DNA from: Cepaea nemoralis
Taxonomy: Eukaryota; Mollusca; Gastropoda; Stylommatophora; Helicidae
Assembly (NCBI GenBank): GCA_014155875.1
Contig: JACEFZ010027953.1
Span: 156,789-220,788 of the forward strand
Direction of reading: 5' to 3'
Length of the DNA stretch: 64,000 nucleotides
The notes under the pieces are model-generated. The model was not told the DNA's origin and ran no database searches. It saw nothing but the letters and a program-made list of their open reading frames with translations. A program made the position numbers and the translations under genes. Of the stretch, positions 36,200 to 47,257 are shown in pieces. Every line of letters starts with the position of its first letter. Position 1 is the stretch's first letter.

Positions 36200-37477
36200 C
36201 GCAGCCAAACCCCGCTTAGCCTTTGTTATCACCTGGTCTATGTGCTCATTATTTGCCAGGCTTCGATCAAAACGTATCCCCAGGTAGTTCATTGCATGCG
36301 TTCTTTCCAGTCTCTAAACACAGATTTACAGTTGGTGTTGGAGTGTTGACAATATGATTACTCAACGAGAACCATGTCACTGTTGCCTTTGTGTTGACCA
36401 TTGCGTCAGCTTCAACACACCAAGTACTTATGCGACTGAGTTCTGTTTGTAGTTCCACAGCAACCTGATCTCTATCCTTGCCCTGACAATACACTAAAAC
36501 ATCGTCGGCATATGACAATGTCCTGCCAGGTCCAGTGATCTGCTCACTGGTGATTCTCACAGTGTAGGCGTTGAACAGCACCGGAGATAATGGTGATCCT
36601 TGTGGTAGGCCAGGATACATTGTTGTTGGTTCCGACGTCCAAATGCCACATCTAACAACTAATTTCCGTTGGTAGAGGGCTGCAGTGATCCATCTAAGGA
36701 GAAAAGGACTTATCTTGAGTTCAAGAAGCTGGAGCATTAAAATATCCAATGGTACTCTGTTGTACGCGTCCTCGCGATCAATCGCAAATGTTTCAATGCC
36801 TGAGTGGAAACCTTCATAGACATTATGGGCAAAAACTGCTGCATTGGTCCAGGTTTCTATTTTTGGACGGTTACCTCCCAGGGTAGGTGGGAATACACTT
36901 TGCCTCTCTAGTTGGCTTGATATTTTTCTGGCAGTTAACTTCTCCAGCAGCTTGCCTGTTGTATTCTGCAAGGTTATTACTCGATATCCCTGAATTTTTG
37001 TGTGGTCTTTGCCAGGCTTCGGCAAGGGAATCAGATATCTGTGTAACCACTACTCTTTGATGCTAGCATTCCCTATGCTGTTGTTGTACATGTCTGGTAG
37101 TTTCTCTAGCTCGTTGTCGGTACACCTATTGATGTCGTCGAATCTTATGCCATCTGGCCCTGGAGCGCTACTTTTTGATCGTCGGAGCACAGCTTTGATT
37201 TCTTTCACTGTCAGTGTGTCTTCATCCGAAATATTCTGGGCCTAGCACCTGGCTGAGGTGACTTCCTTGACAGAAGTTTGGCCTCTCATGTCTGTCTGGT
37301 TGCTCTGATCTAGATAGCGTTCAAAGAGGGCTTTGCCCTTGTCCTCGTCAGTCCTCTGCCAGATGAGGTCAGCACCTTGGAAGTCAGAAATTTTCTTATT
37401 CTTTACTACCCCACTCTCGCTGTTATGTAGTCGCCAGAACAATTTCAGTGACTTGTCTGTGCTTACTCTTTGACATA
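36200..37477 (-). pseudogene. LINE B reverse transcriptase (minus copy)
   Basis: From high to low coordinate: ADLIWQRTDEDKGKALFERY (about 37375-37315), then a one-frame break near 37245. SAPGPDG follows around 37160 and, after another break, KPGKDHTKIQGYRVITLQN (from 37017). RT blocks follow: YNRVPLDILMLQL, TMYPGLPQGSPLSPVLFN (about 36632-36575) and LSYADDVLVY (about 36520-36491). YADD and the LPQGS motif are intact, so this domain decayed only by frameshifts. The candidate first Asp in FAIDREDAYNR is present. Confidence 0.85.
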
Positions 37478-37478
37478 G

Positions 37479-37528
37479 AAGAAGAAGAAGAAGAAGAAGA
37501 AGAAGAAGAAGAAGAAGAAGAAGAAGAA

Positions 37529-37575
<47 letters not shown>

Positions 37576-37630
37576 AGAAGAAGAAGAAGAAGAAGAAGAA
37601 GAAGAAGAAGAAGAAGAAGAAGAAGAAGCA
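37479..37630 (+). repeat. (GAA)n microsatellite, 150 bp
   Basis: About 50 GAA triplets with one GAG-type variant at 37550. It is the upstream flank of antisense LINE B and precedes a short CAAGCA/CAG patch to 37652. Confidence 0.95.
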
Positions 37631-37758
37631 CAAGCACAAGCAGCAGCAGCAGTTACATTTCATATTTAGCTGTTGTTATTACTATTTATATTTGTTATTG
37701 TTCGACCGACCTGATCTGTTGGCAATCATGGCAGTTATGAAGTTGTGAGGAGCACTGC

Positions 37759-38490
37759 ATGGGTCGGACTTTGACTTTTTTTAAAGTTATTATGGTAAAA
37801 ATCAAAGGCAAACCAATAGACATAAATATTATACAAGTATATGCACCAACAGCAAGCAGTAGTGATGAAGAAATACAACACGTTTACGATGAAATAGAAA
37901 TGGCGATGGCTCAAATTGGATCACAAGAAATAAAGATAATACTTGGTGATTTTAATGCAAAAGTAGGAAAGGGAAAAATGGAGGATGTAGTGGGGAATTA
38001 TGGTTTAGGTACAAGAAATGAAAGAGGGGAAAAGCTAATAGAATGGGCAAATATCAATGATATGATAATTGGAAACACATGGTTTAAACACCATAAAAGA
38101 CGACTGTACACATGGATAAGCCCTGATAAGAAAATACGCAACCAAATTGACTACATACTAATTAATAAAAGATTTAGAAATGCTTTAATTAATATAAAGA
38201 CAATGCCTGGTGCTGACTGTAATAGTGATTATGTACCACTATGTGGACAAATAAAAGTAAGATTAAAGAGAGGGAAAAAAATGGTTAAGAACATGAGACT
38301 TAATAAAGAGGTTCTGAAAATAGATAAAGAAATGCAAGAACAATACAGAGTGACTGTGAAAAATAGGTACAATGCAATAACTAAAATACAGAGTATAGAT
38401 GAACAATGGGAAATGTTAAGGGACTCCATTCATCAAACTAGCAAAGAAGTATTACCGGAGAGAGGCAAAATAGCTAGAAAAAATGGATGA
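37759..38490 (+). pseudogene. LINE A endonuclease
   Basis: Covers most of the endonuclease/exonuclease/phosphatase domain. Landmarks are INIIQVYAPT, IILGDFNAKVG (about 37945) and RNQIDYILIN (38137), in the order expected for the nicking enzyme of LINEs. The C-terminal S-D-H catalytic triplet is changed: it reads NSDYVPL near 38224, with Tyr in place of the catalytic His. The N-terminal part is missing, so the Met at 37759 is internal. A run of six A at about 38475-38482 is the likely site of the frameshift to the next piece. Confidence 0.85.
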
Positions 38491-39311
38491 ATGAAGATAT
38501 CTTAAAACTGATGGACAAAAGAAAACAGAGTAAAAATGACAAACAAGAATACGCTAAGATAAATAAAGAAATAAAAGATAAATGTGGGAAGGCTAAAGAA
38601 AGTTGGTTAAATGAGCAATGCAAAAAAATTGAATTAAACTCCATTAAAGATACAAAAAATATGCACAGACAAATCAGTGAGCTTACAGGAAGAAAAATAA
38701 GAATAAATACAGGGTGTTTGAAATCAAAAACAGGAAAGATAATATTAGAGGAAGATGCTATAATGAAGAGGTGGAATGAGTATATAAGAGAATTATATGA
38801 CGGAGACAGGGAAGAATTAACAGAAGATAGTAACTTAGAAGGTCCACCTATTCTGAAAGAAGAAGTCGCTGACGCTATGAAACGTATGAAGAAAGGAAAA
38901 ACAGCTGGGCCAGATGAAATCACAATAGAAGAATTAGAAGTATTGGGAGAATTTGGAGTAGATATATTAACCAAAATGTTGAATGATATTTACAGCAGTG
39001 GATATTTACCCAGTGATATGCTGAAATCTGTATTTATAGCTATACCAAAAAGACCAGGACCAATTGATTGTGAAGATTTTCGTACAATTAACCTTATAAA
39101 CCATATCACTAAGCTTCTACTCAGAATTATAATGAGAAGAACCAAAAAGAAAATAAAAATGGAAATTAGTGAAGAACAGTATGGATTTGTGGAAGGAAAG
39201 GGCACAAACAATGCAATTTATACATTACGGACACTAATAGAAAGGTCAATAGAGAAACAGAGAGACATATATTTGTGCTTCATAGATTATACTAAGGCAT
39301 TTGATAAGTAA
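38487..39311 (+). pseudogene. LINE A linker and RT N-terminal half
   Basis: A lysine-rich linker leads into MKKGKTAGPDEITIEEL (about 38887), then SVFIAIPKRPGP, FRTINLINHITKLL and EEQYGFVEGKGTNNAIY. It ends with LCFIDYTKAFDK, which carries the first catalytic Asp (about 39285). A stop directly after KAFDK is caused by a frameshift; the palm continues at 39314. Confidence 0.88.
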
Positions 39312-39988
39312 AACATGATGAACTGATTAAAATGTTGGAAGATATCAACACTGATGGAAAAGATTTAAGAATAATAAAGAATATTTACTGGAACCAAGTA
39401 GCAGCAATTAAAATGGGAAATAAAGAGGGTAGTTACGAACAGATAAAGCTAGGAGTACGACAAGGGTGTGTCTTGTCACCAGATCTTTTCTCCCTGTATA
39501 GCGAAGTAATAATGAGAGAGATCAAAGAGATGCCAGGAATACTAGTTGGAGGTTATAATATAAATAATATACGCTATGCAGATGACACAGTATTGGTGGC
39601 GGATAATTCAACAGACCTACAACAATTATTAGACGTTGTAGTAACAGAGAGTGCAAGGAAAGGACTCTCCTTGAATATCAAGAAAACAGTAACAATGGTA
39701 ATATCAAAGAAAATGGTGACACCAAAATGTGACATAGAAATAGATGGGAAAATCCTTAACCAAGTTGATAATTTTAGATACCTAGGGGCATTTATAACAT
39801 CAGATGGAAGATGTACAACAGAGATTAGGAGCAGAATAGGGCAGGCAAAAGCCGCATTTCAGAAAATGAAGAGTATCTTATGCAATAAGTCACTATCACT
39901 GAATGTAAGAAAGAGAGTGCTGAAATGCTATGTAGAACCAGTTTTGCTGTATGGCAGTGAATCTTGGAATGTAAATATAACAAATTAA
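39312..39988 (+). pseudogene. LINE A RT palm and thumb
   Basis: KLGVRQGCVLSPDLFSLY (about 39449-39500) and IRYADDTVLVAD (39569-39604; catalytic YADD at 39575-39586) are intact. FRYLGAFITSDGRCTTEIRS (about 39775-39834) and VLLYGSESWNV follow. The interrupted antisense copy at 46757/54688 is split by the LTR element precisely within the FRYLG...FITSDG segment. A +1 insertion near 39976, compared with the antisense copy, ends the frame. Confidence 0.9.
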
Positions 39989-40345
39989 GAAGAAATTAGA
40001 AGCAACAGAGATGTGGTTCCTGAGACGAATGTTGCGAATTCCTTGGACTGCCAGAGTAACTAACGACGACTGCCTGAAACAGGCTAACGAAACTAGAACA
40101 TTATATACAACAATAAGACAGAGACAAACATCTTTCTTCGGTCATGTGATGAGAAGAGAGGCATTGGAGAACATCGTAACAACTGGAAAGATCGAGGGGA
40201 AGAGAGGCAGAGGTAGACCAAGAGAAGTGATGCTGGATGGATTGGGACGGTGGCATGGAGGAATATCAGCAGCAGAGTTGATCCAGAAAACCAAAGACCG
40301 AGATCTATAGAGAGCCATGAACGCCTACGCCAGCCGGCACGGCAC
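39989..40345 (+). pseudogene. LINE A C-terminal region and 3' end
   Basis: Continues in a third frame with EMWFLRRMLRIPW, TSFFGHVMRREALE, then KRGRGRPREVMLDGL and ISAAELIQKT. A stop at 40307 precedes the last short segment (RAMNAYASRHGT) and the (GAT)n tail. This is the most frequently copied part of the family in the window, as expected for 5'-truncated insertions. Confidence 0.88.
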
Positions 40346-40359
40346 TTGATGATGATGAT

Positions 40360-40600
40360 GCTTATCCTTTACAGGACATCGCTGTCAACATCAGCATCTT
40401 TCAGATGTATGTTGATTTCTTGGCAAGATTGCGCTCAGTAGTTTGCCATTGCTTTCTGAGCGGCCGGCTCAGTATCCCGCAAGTCACTAGCGGAGGTCGA
40501 ACCGCTCCCAGTTCTCGTCCGCTACGAGACTCTGCGTGATAAACGGGATTACGGAGAAAGTGTTGTAACCCCTCGGCCAGAGAGACCGGCACTTTGACTT
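40360..40600 (+). repeat. Repeat G, copy 1
   Basis: Starts TATCCTTTACAGGACAT and includes TCAGTAGTTTGCCATTGCTT and GGGATTACGGAGAAAGT. The same order is found at 55079-55300. In both places it directly abuts LINE A sequence, at the LINE 3' end here and the truncated 5' end of an antisense LINE there. Confidence 0.75.
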
Positions 40601-40684
40601 TACCAACATAAATATAGACGCTGTACGAACAGGTGACTTTAAGGCCACTTGGCAATCTGCAGCCTTGTGAAGAGTCAGGAAGAT

Positions 40685-40830
40685 CGGGCGAAGCGGGGAG
40701 TCGACAAACACGAACAGAATGTCAAGGACAAGAGATCTTTGATTAATCAACACAGAACTGGTGCCATCGGCCTATATACGTTGAGGATGTGATCGGAGCA
40801 GGTATGGACATGTCCGGCGTGTGATGATGA
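40685..40830 (+). pseudogene. I-type LINE RNase H tail fragment
   Basis: Short match to the last codons of LINE B (GATTAATCAACACAGAACTG at 40741; compare 58990-59010, GATAAACCAACATAGAACTG). Fully decayed. Confidence 0.45.
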
Positions 40831-40884
40831 CGATTCTCAATAATCATGTCTCTCATTCATGTGCACCTATCCATACATATAACT

Positions 40885-41847
40885 GGAGGTGGTGGAAAAT
40901 GTCGACTATCTTGGGTCATTGATTACCAACAATGGTGACAGAATGAGGTATATTAAAACACGAATATCTATTGCTCTTCACAGACTAAAACAACTGAATA
41001 AATTGTTGAGTGAGGCAGACAGAACTAAAAAAATTAGATTTTTAAGAGCATGCATATTTCCCATTGCAACATACGTCTGTGAGACATACACACTAAACAA
41101 GCTAAACAGCGCATACATGCCTTTGACTATAGATGTTATAGACGAATTCTAAGAATATCGTGGATAAAGAATAGAACAAATGTACCCATACTTCAATAGC
41201 TGAATATTGAAGAAGGTTGGCTATTAAAGACGATTTTTGTTTTAAAAGCTGAAATATTTTGGTCACTTGAAACGTCACGAAAGTTTGGAGAGAACAATAA
41301 TGGAGGAGTATATGCCTGGGAAGAGAGGAAGAGCAAGACCAAAGAGAAGATGGTTGCAAGATGTGGCGGGTGGTCTCGAGATGGGTGTATCGGACGCGGG
41401 ACATCTTGCTTATGATCGAGAGGTTTTCCTGAAGATTGTTATGGGAGCGACGTTTGCAAGGGACATGTTATTGAATGAATGGATGTCCATACCTGAAACT
41501 CTAACGGTTTCTTTCTGTTTCAGCGTCCGTTTGTAGCACGGGGAGCTTTTGTTGGCTTGATGAAGGCGCTTTCTTCTATTACTCCCCAATCACAGGGGCA
41601 TGTGAAATTGCTTTTTATGGAAGATGCTATAATAATCCGCACCATTTTAAAAACCTTCAAAAATGTAAAGCTACATGCATGCCTGGGAGAGATTAGTAAA
41701 ACATTCAGCATACAGGACGGACTGTGGGAAACAACAACAACCAAGAACCACACTATATATGCGTCCACATAATCAATAAACATGGTGAACAGTTGGTTCG
41801 TTTCTGCTCTTCTTTATTGTTGGTGTATCGAATTGAGAATACTAAAG

Positions 41848-41848
<1 letters not shown>
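40885..41848 (+). mobile_element. LINE E 3' region, copy 1
   Basis: The frame 40889-41152 carries VDYLGSLITNNGD and TYVCETYTLNK, the post-RT blocks of a LINE. 41262-41500 reads LKRHESLERTIMEEYMPGKR with an Arg-rich RPKRRW and a final DAGHLAYDREV. The homologous copy at 45419-46107 matches from about 41189 to 41848, including the non-coding 3' part (AGCATACAGGACGG, CCACATAATCAATAAACATG). That non-coding part carries AATAAA near 41773. 5'-truncated, with frames broken near 41160. Confidence 0.78.
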
Positions 41849-41851
<3 letters not shown>

Positions 41852-41898
<47 letters not shown>

Positions 41899-41901
41899 AC
41901 T

Positions 41902-41932
<31 letters not shown>
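41852..41932 (+). repeat. (CA)n-(TA)n microsatellite
   Basis: Lies between the LINE E 3' end and a truncated LINE A. Confidence 0.95.
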
Positions 41933-41935
41933 GCT

Positions 41936-42330
<395 letters not shown>

Positions 42331-42385
42331 ATACACTGGATAACCTACTCAGCAACAGCGAAACATATGCTCTCATCACCTCTCT

Positions 42386-42408
42386 CTGTCTGTCTGTCTG
42401 CCTGTCTA

Positions 42409-42446
<38 letters not shown>

Positions 42447-42498
42447 TGTCTGTCTGTCTGCCTGTCTGTCTGCCTGCCTGTCTGCCTGCCCGCCTGCC

Positions 42499-42542
<44 letters not shown>

Positions 42543-42904
42543 GGTCTGTCCATTTACCTACTTACGTATCTACCTGCCTACCTTCCGACCTACTTACATA
42601 CCTACGGACCTACCTAGCTAACTACAAATCTGTAAAATCAGCCACATGACGTCATGGAGCACCAGTGAGACCAGGGACAATAAGGTCACTGCCTATATAA
42701 GCAAAACTAATGGCCTTGTCAGAATTTCCTGTTGACGTCCTTTAATGTGTTTTTTCCTGGCATACTTTAAGTATAGTTGGTGGACACATTACATCGTAAT
42801 CACCTACATACTTACTGGTAGTTTGAATTGATAACCCCTTCACACTGTTAGATTAATAGTAAGCGTGCGAAATTATTGTTCAGCGGGCGGCAATATTTAT
42901 TTAC
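42386..42904 (+). repeat. (TCTG/TGCC)n plus repeat H copy 2, left part
   Basis: Tetranucleotide array 42386-42545, then TACC-type repeats to 42620, then the repeat H body (GCCACATGACGTCATGG, AAAACTAATGGCCTTGT). It stops at the LINE D insertion. Confidence 0.85.
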
Positions 42905-43836
42905 TTAACAACTTAACTTATAATATAGTAACATATAAAGGCAGGAAATCAGACCCTTTCCAAATAACATCTGGCTTGAAACGGGGTGATGCACAGGAAC
43001 ATCCAAGCTGCTTGGTTATGCAGATGATATAGATATTATAGAGGAAAATGAACAAAAGACATTGGAAAATTGACTCACTTAAAGGAAAAAGCCCAACAGA
43101 TGGGGTTGGTTATGAACCAAGATAAGACAGAATATATGGTAATTTCAAGAGAAGCAATGGCTAAAATCTCTGGCCACATACAAATAGATAATATTACCAT
43201 TAAAAGAACGGAAACATACAAATACCTGGGTAAAAATCTTAAACTGCCCATCATCATAAGGGAAGAAATACAAACTAGAATCAATTCTGGAAATAAGATA
43301 TACTATGCACTACAACATATACTAAAATCATATGCGCTATCTCGTAACACCAAAATCACATTATACAAAACACTGATCAGACCAGTTGTGCTGTATGGCT
43401 CTGAAACCTGGAGTACAACGAAAGGAGACGAAGCCTTGTTACAAACCTTTGAGAACAAAGTTTTAAGACGCATCTTTGGACCCATTAGGGATACACAAAG
43501 TGGAGAGTGGAAAAGAAGAAGTAACAAAGACATTTATGATCTGTTTACGTCCCCACTAATTACTGGTATCATGAAGGCTAATAGACTACAATTGCTGGGG
43601 CATATAGAAAGAATGGAAGATAATAGGGAAACAAAACTCGCCTACACTCAGGAAATAAATGACCGTAGACCCCGATGCAGACCAAGAAGACGGTGGAGAG
43701 ATAATACATATACAGACTTACAAGCACTTGGAATCTGCGACTGGCAAGAGAAGGTCCACCAGAGAGACGAATGGAGACGGATTGTATCTGCAGCAAAGAA
43801 CCTCAATGGCTCGGAACGCTGAAGAAGAAGAAGAAC
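42905..43836 (+). mobile_element. LINE D, 5'-truncated insertion in repeat H
   Basis: The left part reads TSGLKRGD, where the RT B block begins. A deletion then joins it to LLGYADDIDII (43009-43041), with intact YADD. 43070-43822 continues with TETYKYLGKNL, LYGSETWSTTK, RLQLLGHIERMED and RRPRCRPRRRWRD to AAKNLNGSER. The element ends with (GAA)4 at 43821-43835. The flanks rejoin to form repeat H as seen uninterrupted at 31476-31930. Confidence 0.85.
43070..43822 (+). pseudogene. LINE D RT thumb and C-terminal region
   Basis: A 250-codon open frame downstream of YADD. It lacks all upstream RT blocks and is separated from YADD by a frameshift/stop near 43070. Blocks seen are MNQDKTEYMVIS (primer-grip-like region), YKYLGKNL, GSETW, LLGHIERM and the Arg/Pro-rich tail. 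The domain is unfinished, so no activity is expected. Confidence 0.85.
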
Positions 43837-43922
43837 AAGCGGTAGCAATTTCGCATAATTCAGATTTGAGCAAATGAAACTCTCGATACCAAATCCACTG
43901 TCATCTAACATAACTGCACCAC
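43837..43922 (+). repeat. Repeat H copy 2, right part
   Basis: GCGGTAGCAATTTCGCATAA and CTCGATACCAAATCCAC continue the match to 31826-31920 after the LINE D insert. Confidence 0.85.
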
Positions 43923-43989
43923 TTAGCCACACAGGTAAAATGCATGCCAAAGTCATTTGAGGAAGATGAGACCAATACTTAAAAACAAT

Positions 43990-44400
43990 TATCAGATGCC
44001 CAGATGGCTGTTACACCAAACAGAAGCATCACAGACGCAACGTTGACACTTCGACAACTGACAGAACAAAGCATGTGAACACGATCAGACCTGTAAAATT
44101 GCATTTATAGATAGACCGATTCGACAAGTACATGCCCTGGGTTTGAAAATACGGAATTAACAAACATCAATTGAATGTTTGCACAAGTGTATATAGTCAT
44201 GCAGAAAGCTGCGTAAGGACAAAGGCAGATACTTCAAAACATCTGAAATAAATTTAGGTGTACGACAAGGATGTATGCTCTCATCTTTACATGTTATAAC
44301 ATGCACTGACAGTATATGCAGTGAAGATAACAGCGAAATAGAAGATAACATGTTAGAACTATTATATGAAGACGACAAACTGTTCACAGCAGCAGATAAA
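43990..44400 (+). pseudogene. LINE G remnant with RT blocks
   Basis: Degenerate: ATLTLRQLTEQSM near 44038, then a broken palm. It continues with EINLGVRQGCMLSS (about 44245-44290) and LELLYEDDKLFTA (44353-44391), where the Y-A-D-D motif reads YEDD. It ends at the CAT array. Stops and small indels throughout. Confidence 0.65.
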
Positions 44401-44413
44401 GCAAGAAGGAGCC

Positions 44414-44564
<151 letters not shown>

Positions 44565-45345
44565 GTCTTGCCAGCTGGCGTGGGCGATCATGCCTTTCCA
44601 CAAATTACAACCTCCGACGCCATGGATCAGTTCGTGTGTTGACTCCTTCCGTGCCATGACACAAGACTGTCAAGAATCTTCTCACGCTGTCTTCCTCTAT
44701 CTTTCTTTCCGCAAATCTTTCCGGTTGTCATATCATGTTCCAGTTTTTGTCTTCTCATCACGTAGCCAAAAAACGATGACTGCCTCTTTCTGATGTTTGT
44801 GATAATTTGTCTTTGCGACTCAGCTCACATTAAAACGTCCTGGTTGCTAATTTTAGTTGACCAATTAATTTTCAGCATTCTTCTATAAAACTACATCTCA
44901 AAGGCTTCCATGGGTGTTTCGCCTGTTGACTAATGGTTCAGGAGTTGCAGTCGTATGTTAAAATTGGTTCTATGTAACTTGCAAGAACTCTCCATCTAAC
45001 TGTCCCGGATAATGACTTATTGCACAAAACGTTCTTCATTTGATCGAAATCAGTTTTTGCTTGACCTATTCTGATCTTTATCTCAATGATGCATCTTCCA
45101 TCTGATGTTATCCATGTGCCTAGATATCTGAATTTCTGCACTTGCCCCAAAATAACGTCCTGTACTTTAATTGCACATTTAGGCACAATCTGTTTCTTTG
45201 ATATAAACATGCCTTTTGTCTGTTTATTATTAGAACTAAGGCCCATATTTTCTCTTTTGCTACCACTGTGTCTATCATTTCCTGTAAATCCTTCTGAGTT
45301 GTTGCTATCAAGACGGTGTCATCAGCCTTCAGAACCATCTAAATC
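44565..45345 (-). mobile_element. LINE A-related fragment, antisense
   Basis: On the minus strand: KADDTVLIAT (45330-45300; the tyrosine of YADD is Lys), KFRYLGTWITSDGRC (about 45135-45090) and RIGQAKTDFDQMKN. A decayed tail ends beside the CAT array. More diverged from the other LINE A copies than they are from each other, so it is possibly a sister subfamily. Confidence 0.78.
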
Positions 45346-45418
45346 AAGTCAGTTACATGTGTCAGAAATATAACATGAAAACAACAACTGAAAAAGCTGA
45401 GACAATGTTGACAGGCAT

Positions 45419-46104
45419 CGATACTTCAAGACCTGAATATTAAAGAAGGTTCGATATTAAAGACGATACAAAAAAAGGCAATTAAAATATTTTGGTCACT
45501 TGAAACGTCACGAAAGTTTGGAGATATCAATAATGCAGGGGTATATGCCTGGGAAGAGAGGAAGAGTAAGGCCAAAGAGAAGATGGATGCAGGATGTGGC
45601 GGATGATCTCCAGATGGGTGTATTGGACGCGGAACATCTTGCTTATGATCGAGAAGTTTTACGGAAGGTTGTTATGGGAGCGAGGTTCTGCAAGGGACAT
45701 GCTACTGAATGAATGAATGTCCACACAAGACACTCTAAAGGCTTATTTCTGTTTCCCCGTCCAATTGTCGCCGGACGCAAATCTTTTGTTTGTGTGCAAA
45801 TTCCGGGCCTTTCTACTATTACAACGCACTGGAAGATGTGTGTGAACAGTTTGATCACGGAAAATGTGCTCCCAATGAGTTCCAGTTTGACACCATTCAA
45901 GAATGTCAAGCTTCATGCATCCCTGGGAGGAATGAGTAAAACAGTCAGCATACAGGACGGTCTGTATAAAACTACAACAACCAAGAGCCACATTATATAA
46001 ATGTCCACATAATCAATAAACATGCTGAACACATGGTCTGTTTCTGCTCTTATAAGGAGACAATGTTCTTTACTGTTAGCGTATCCAATTGAGAATACTA
46101 AATA

Positions 46105-46107
<3 letters not shown>
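45419..46107 (+). mobile_element. LINE E 3' region, copy 2
   Basis: Homologous to 41189-41848 through coding (LKRHESLEISIMQGYMPGKR, RPKRRWMQDV, LAYDREVLRKVVMG) and non-coding parts (AGCATACAGGACGGTCTG, CATAATCAATAAACATG). 45500-45712 is an open but incomplete frame. Confidence 0.8.

Positions 46108-46108
<1 letters not shown>

Positions 46109-46180
<72 letters not shown>
46109..46180 (+). repeat. (AT)n microsatellite
   Basis: About 36 AT units between LINE E and the antisense LINE A tail. Confidence 0.95.
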
Positions 46181-46182
<2 letters not shown>

Positions 46183-46757
46183 TCATCATCATCAAGTGCC
46201 GTGCCGGCTGGCGTAGGCGTTCATGGCTCTCCATAGATCTCGGTCTATGGTTTTCTGGATCAATTCTGCTGCTGATATTCCTCCATGCCACCGTCTCAAT
46301 CCATCCAGCATAATTTCTCTTGGTCTGCCTCTGCCTCTCACCCCCTCGATCTTTCCAGTTGTCACGATGTTCTCCAATGCCTCTCTTCTCATCACGTGAC
46401 CGAAGAAAGATGTTTATTTCTGTCTTATTGTTGTATATAATGTTCTAGTTTCATTAGCGTGTTTCAGGCAGTCGTCGTTAGTTACTCTGGCAGTCCAAGG
46501 AATTCGCAACATTCGTCTCAGGAACCACATCTCCGTTGCTTCTAGTTTCTTCTTAATTTGTTCATTTACATTCCAAGATTCACTGCCATACAGCAAAACT
46601 GGTTCTACATAGCATTTCAGCACTCTCTTTCTTACATTCAGTGATAGTGACTTATTGCATAAGATACTCTTCATTTTCTGAAATGCGGCTTTTTCCTGCC
46701 CTATTCTGCTCCTAATCTCTGTTGTACATCTTCCATCTGATGTTATAAATACCCCTG
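46181..46757 (-). mobile_element. Antisense LINE A, 3' half (split by the LTR element)
   Basis: From 46757 downwards: VFITSDGRCTTEIRSRIGQ, SILCNKSLSLNVRKRV, LLYGSESWNVNEQIK, then SRIPWTARV-like and RGRGRPREIMLDGL, ending in (CATC)n at 46181-46193. The break at 46757 falls inside the conserved FRYLG..FITSDG segment; the other half is at 54688-55071. This copy lacks the +1 insertion seen at 39976. It has a frameshift near 46420 (SFFGHV region). Confidence 0.9.
46753..46757 (+). repeat. Target-site duplication CCCTG (left)
   Basis: CCCTG here and at 54688-54692. Removing the LTR element and one copy restores a continuous LINE A reading frame. Confidence 0.93.
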
Positions 46758-46930
46758 TGTCAGAGTCCGACAGTGGACAGCGATGCAGGGACATCGTTAC
46801 GACCGCCAGGCGACTTAGCTCCCAGTAAGGGATGCAACCACTTCGTTGCGCCGCCAGGCGAATGAGTTACCGGCCTGCGAGATCGCTGGCTGACCAGCGG
46901 TCAGGCCGCCAACGCAAGACGCACGCCTGC

Positions 46931-46942
46931 CACGTGACGTCA
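46931..46942 (+). promoter_or_regulatory. Overlapping E-box and CRE in U3
   Basis: CACGTG (46931-46936) overlaps a palindromic TGACGTCA (46935-46942), the consensus sites for bHLH and CREB/ATF proteins. The same sequence is at 54361-54372 in the other LTR. Placed upstream of the likely transcription start; role inferred. Confidence 0.5.
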
Positions 46943-47152
46943 CGTTAGGCAGGAGGCAAGTTGCAAACCAGGTCCAGACAGCTCTGGGGACACGGAACAG
47001 GACGGACGTGTGAGAGAGGCATTGTATGGTTTCTGTATTGAAAGGCGAGTGTCTGGACATCTTGCGAGTCAGACTTGTGACTGTATTGTGGATGTAAGTT
47101 GTAAAGTATCCATTATATGTATTTGTGATCATCGTTCTGTATTTGATATGTT

Positions 47153-47158
47153 AATAAA
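47153..47158 (+). terminator. LTR polyadenylation signal
   Basis: AATAAA, followed about 60 bp later by GT-rich sequence; the 3' LTR counterpart at 54583-54588 would serve the genomic RNA. Confidence 0.55.
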
Positions 47159-47257
47159 TCCACCGAACGATGTGTCGTTGAGTCTTACGTCAAATCACGT
47201 TGTATTTGTACTGTCTCACACTAGTTAGGAAAGCGAGCCAAGTTTAAGACCCTGACA

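Larger units (their letters stand above)
34983..37477 (-). mobile_element. LINE B, minus-strand copy (I-type with RNase H)
   Basis: 5'-truncated non-LTR element: linker, RT and C-terminal RNase H, with the 3' end near 34983 (AACTAACTAATTAAC next to the GAA array). It lacks the endonuclease and begins inside the pre-RT region, right beside (GAA)n at 37479. It is homologous to the plus-strand copy at 56697-59130. Carries several frameshifts. Confidence 0.88.
37759..40345 (+). mobile_element. LINE A, longest copy (endonuclease-RT), 5'-truncated
   Basis: Non-LTR retrotransposon with an endonuclease, RT and an Arg-rich post-RT region, ending in (GAT)4 at 40345. Three frameshifts divide the protein (near 38480 in an A-run, near 39310, near 39976). 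Three further fragments of the same family lie at 41936-42205 (+), 44565-45345 (-) and 46181-46757 plus 54688-55071 (-). The protein type is often annotated in mollusc genomes as an endonuclease-reverse transcriptase; clade not assigned. Confidence 0.9.
46758..47257 (+). repeat. 5' LTR, 500 bp
   Basis: Identical by eye to 54188-54687 except A at 47037 versus G at 54467. Contains a CRE-like TGACGTCA and an AATAAA signal at 47153-47158. The frames within it are not genes. Confidence 0.96.

Noticed and set aside
37448..37669. Poly-Glu protein
   Set aside because: Translation of the second (GAA)n tract.
46815..47228. Frames within the LTRs (both copies) as genes
   Set aside because: They lie inside LTR sequence and are identical in both LTRs because the LTRs are duplicates.
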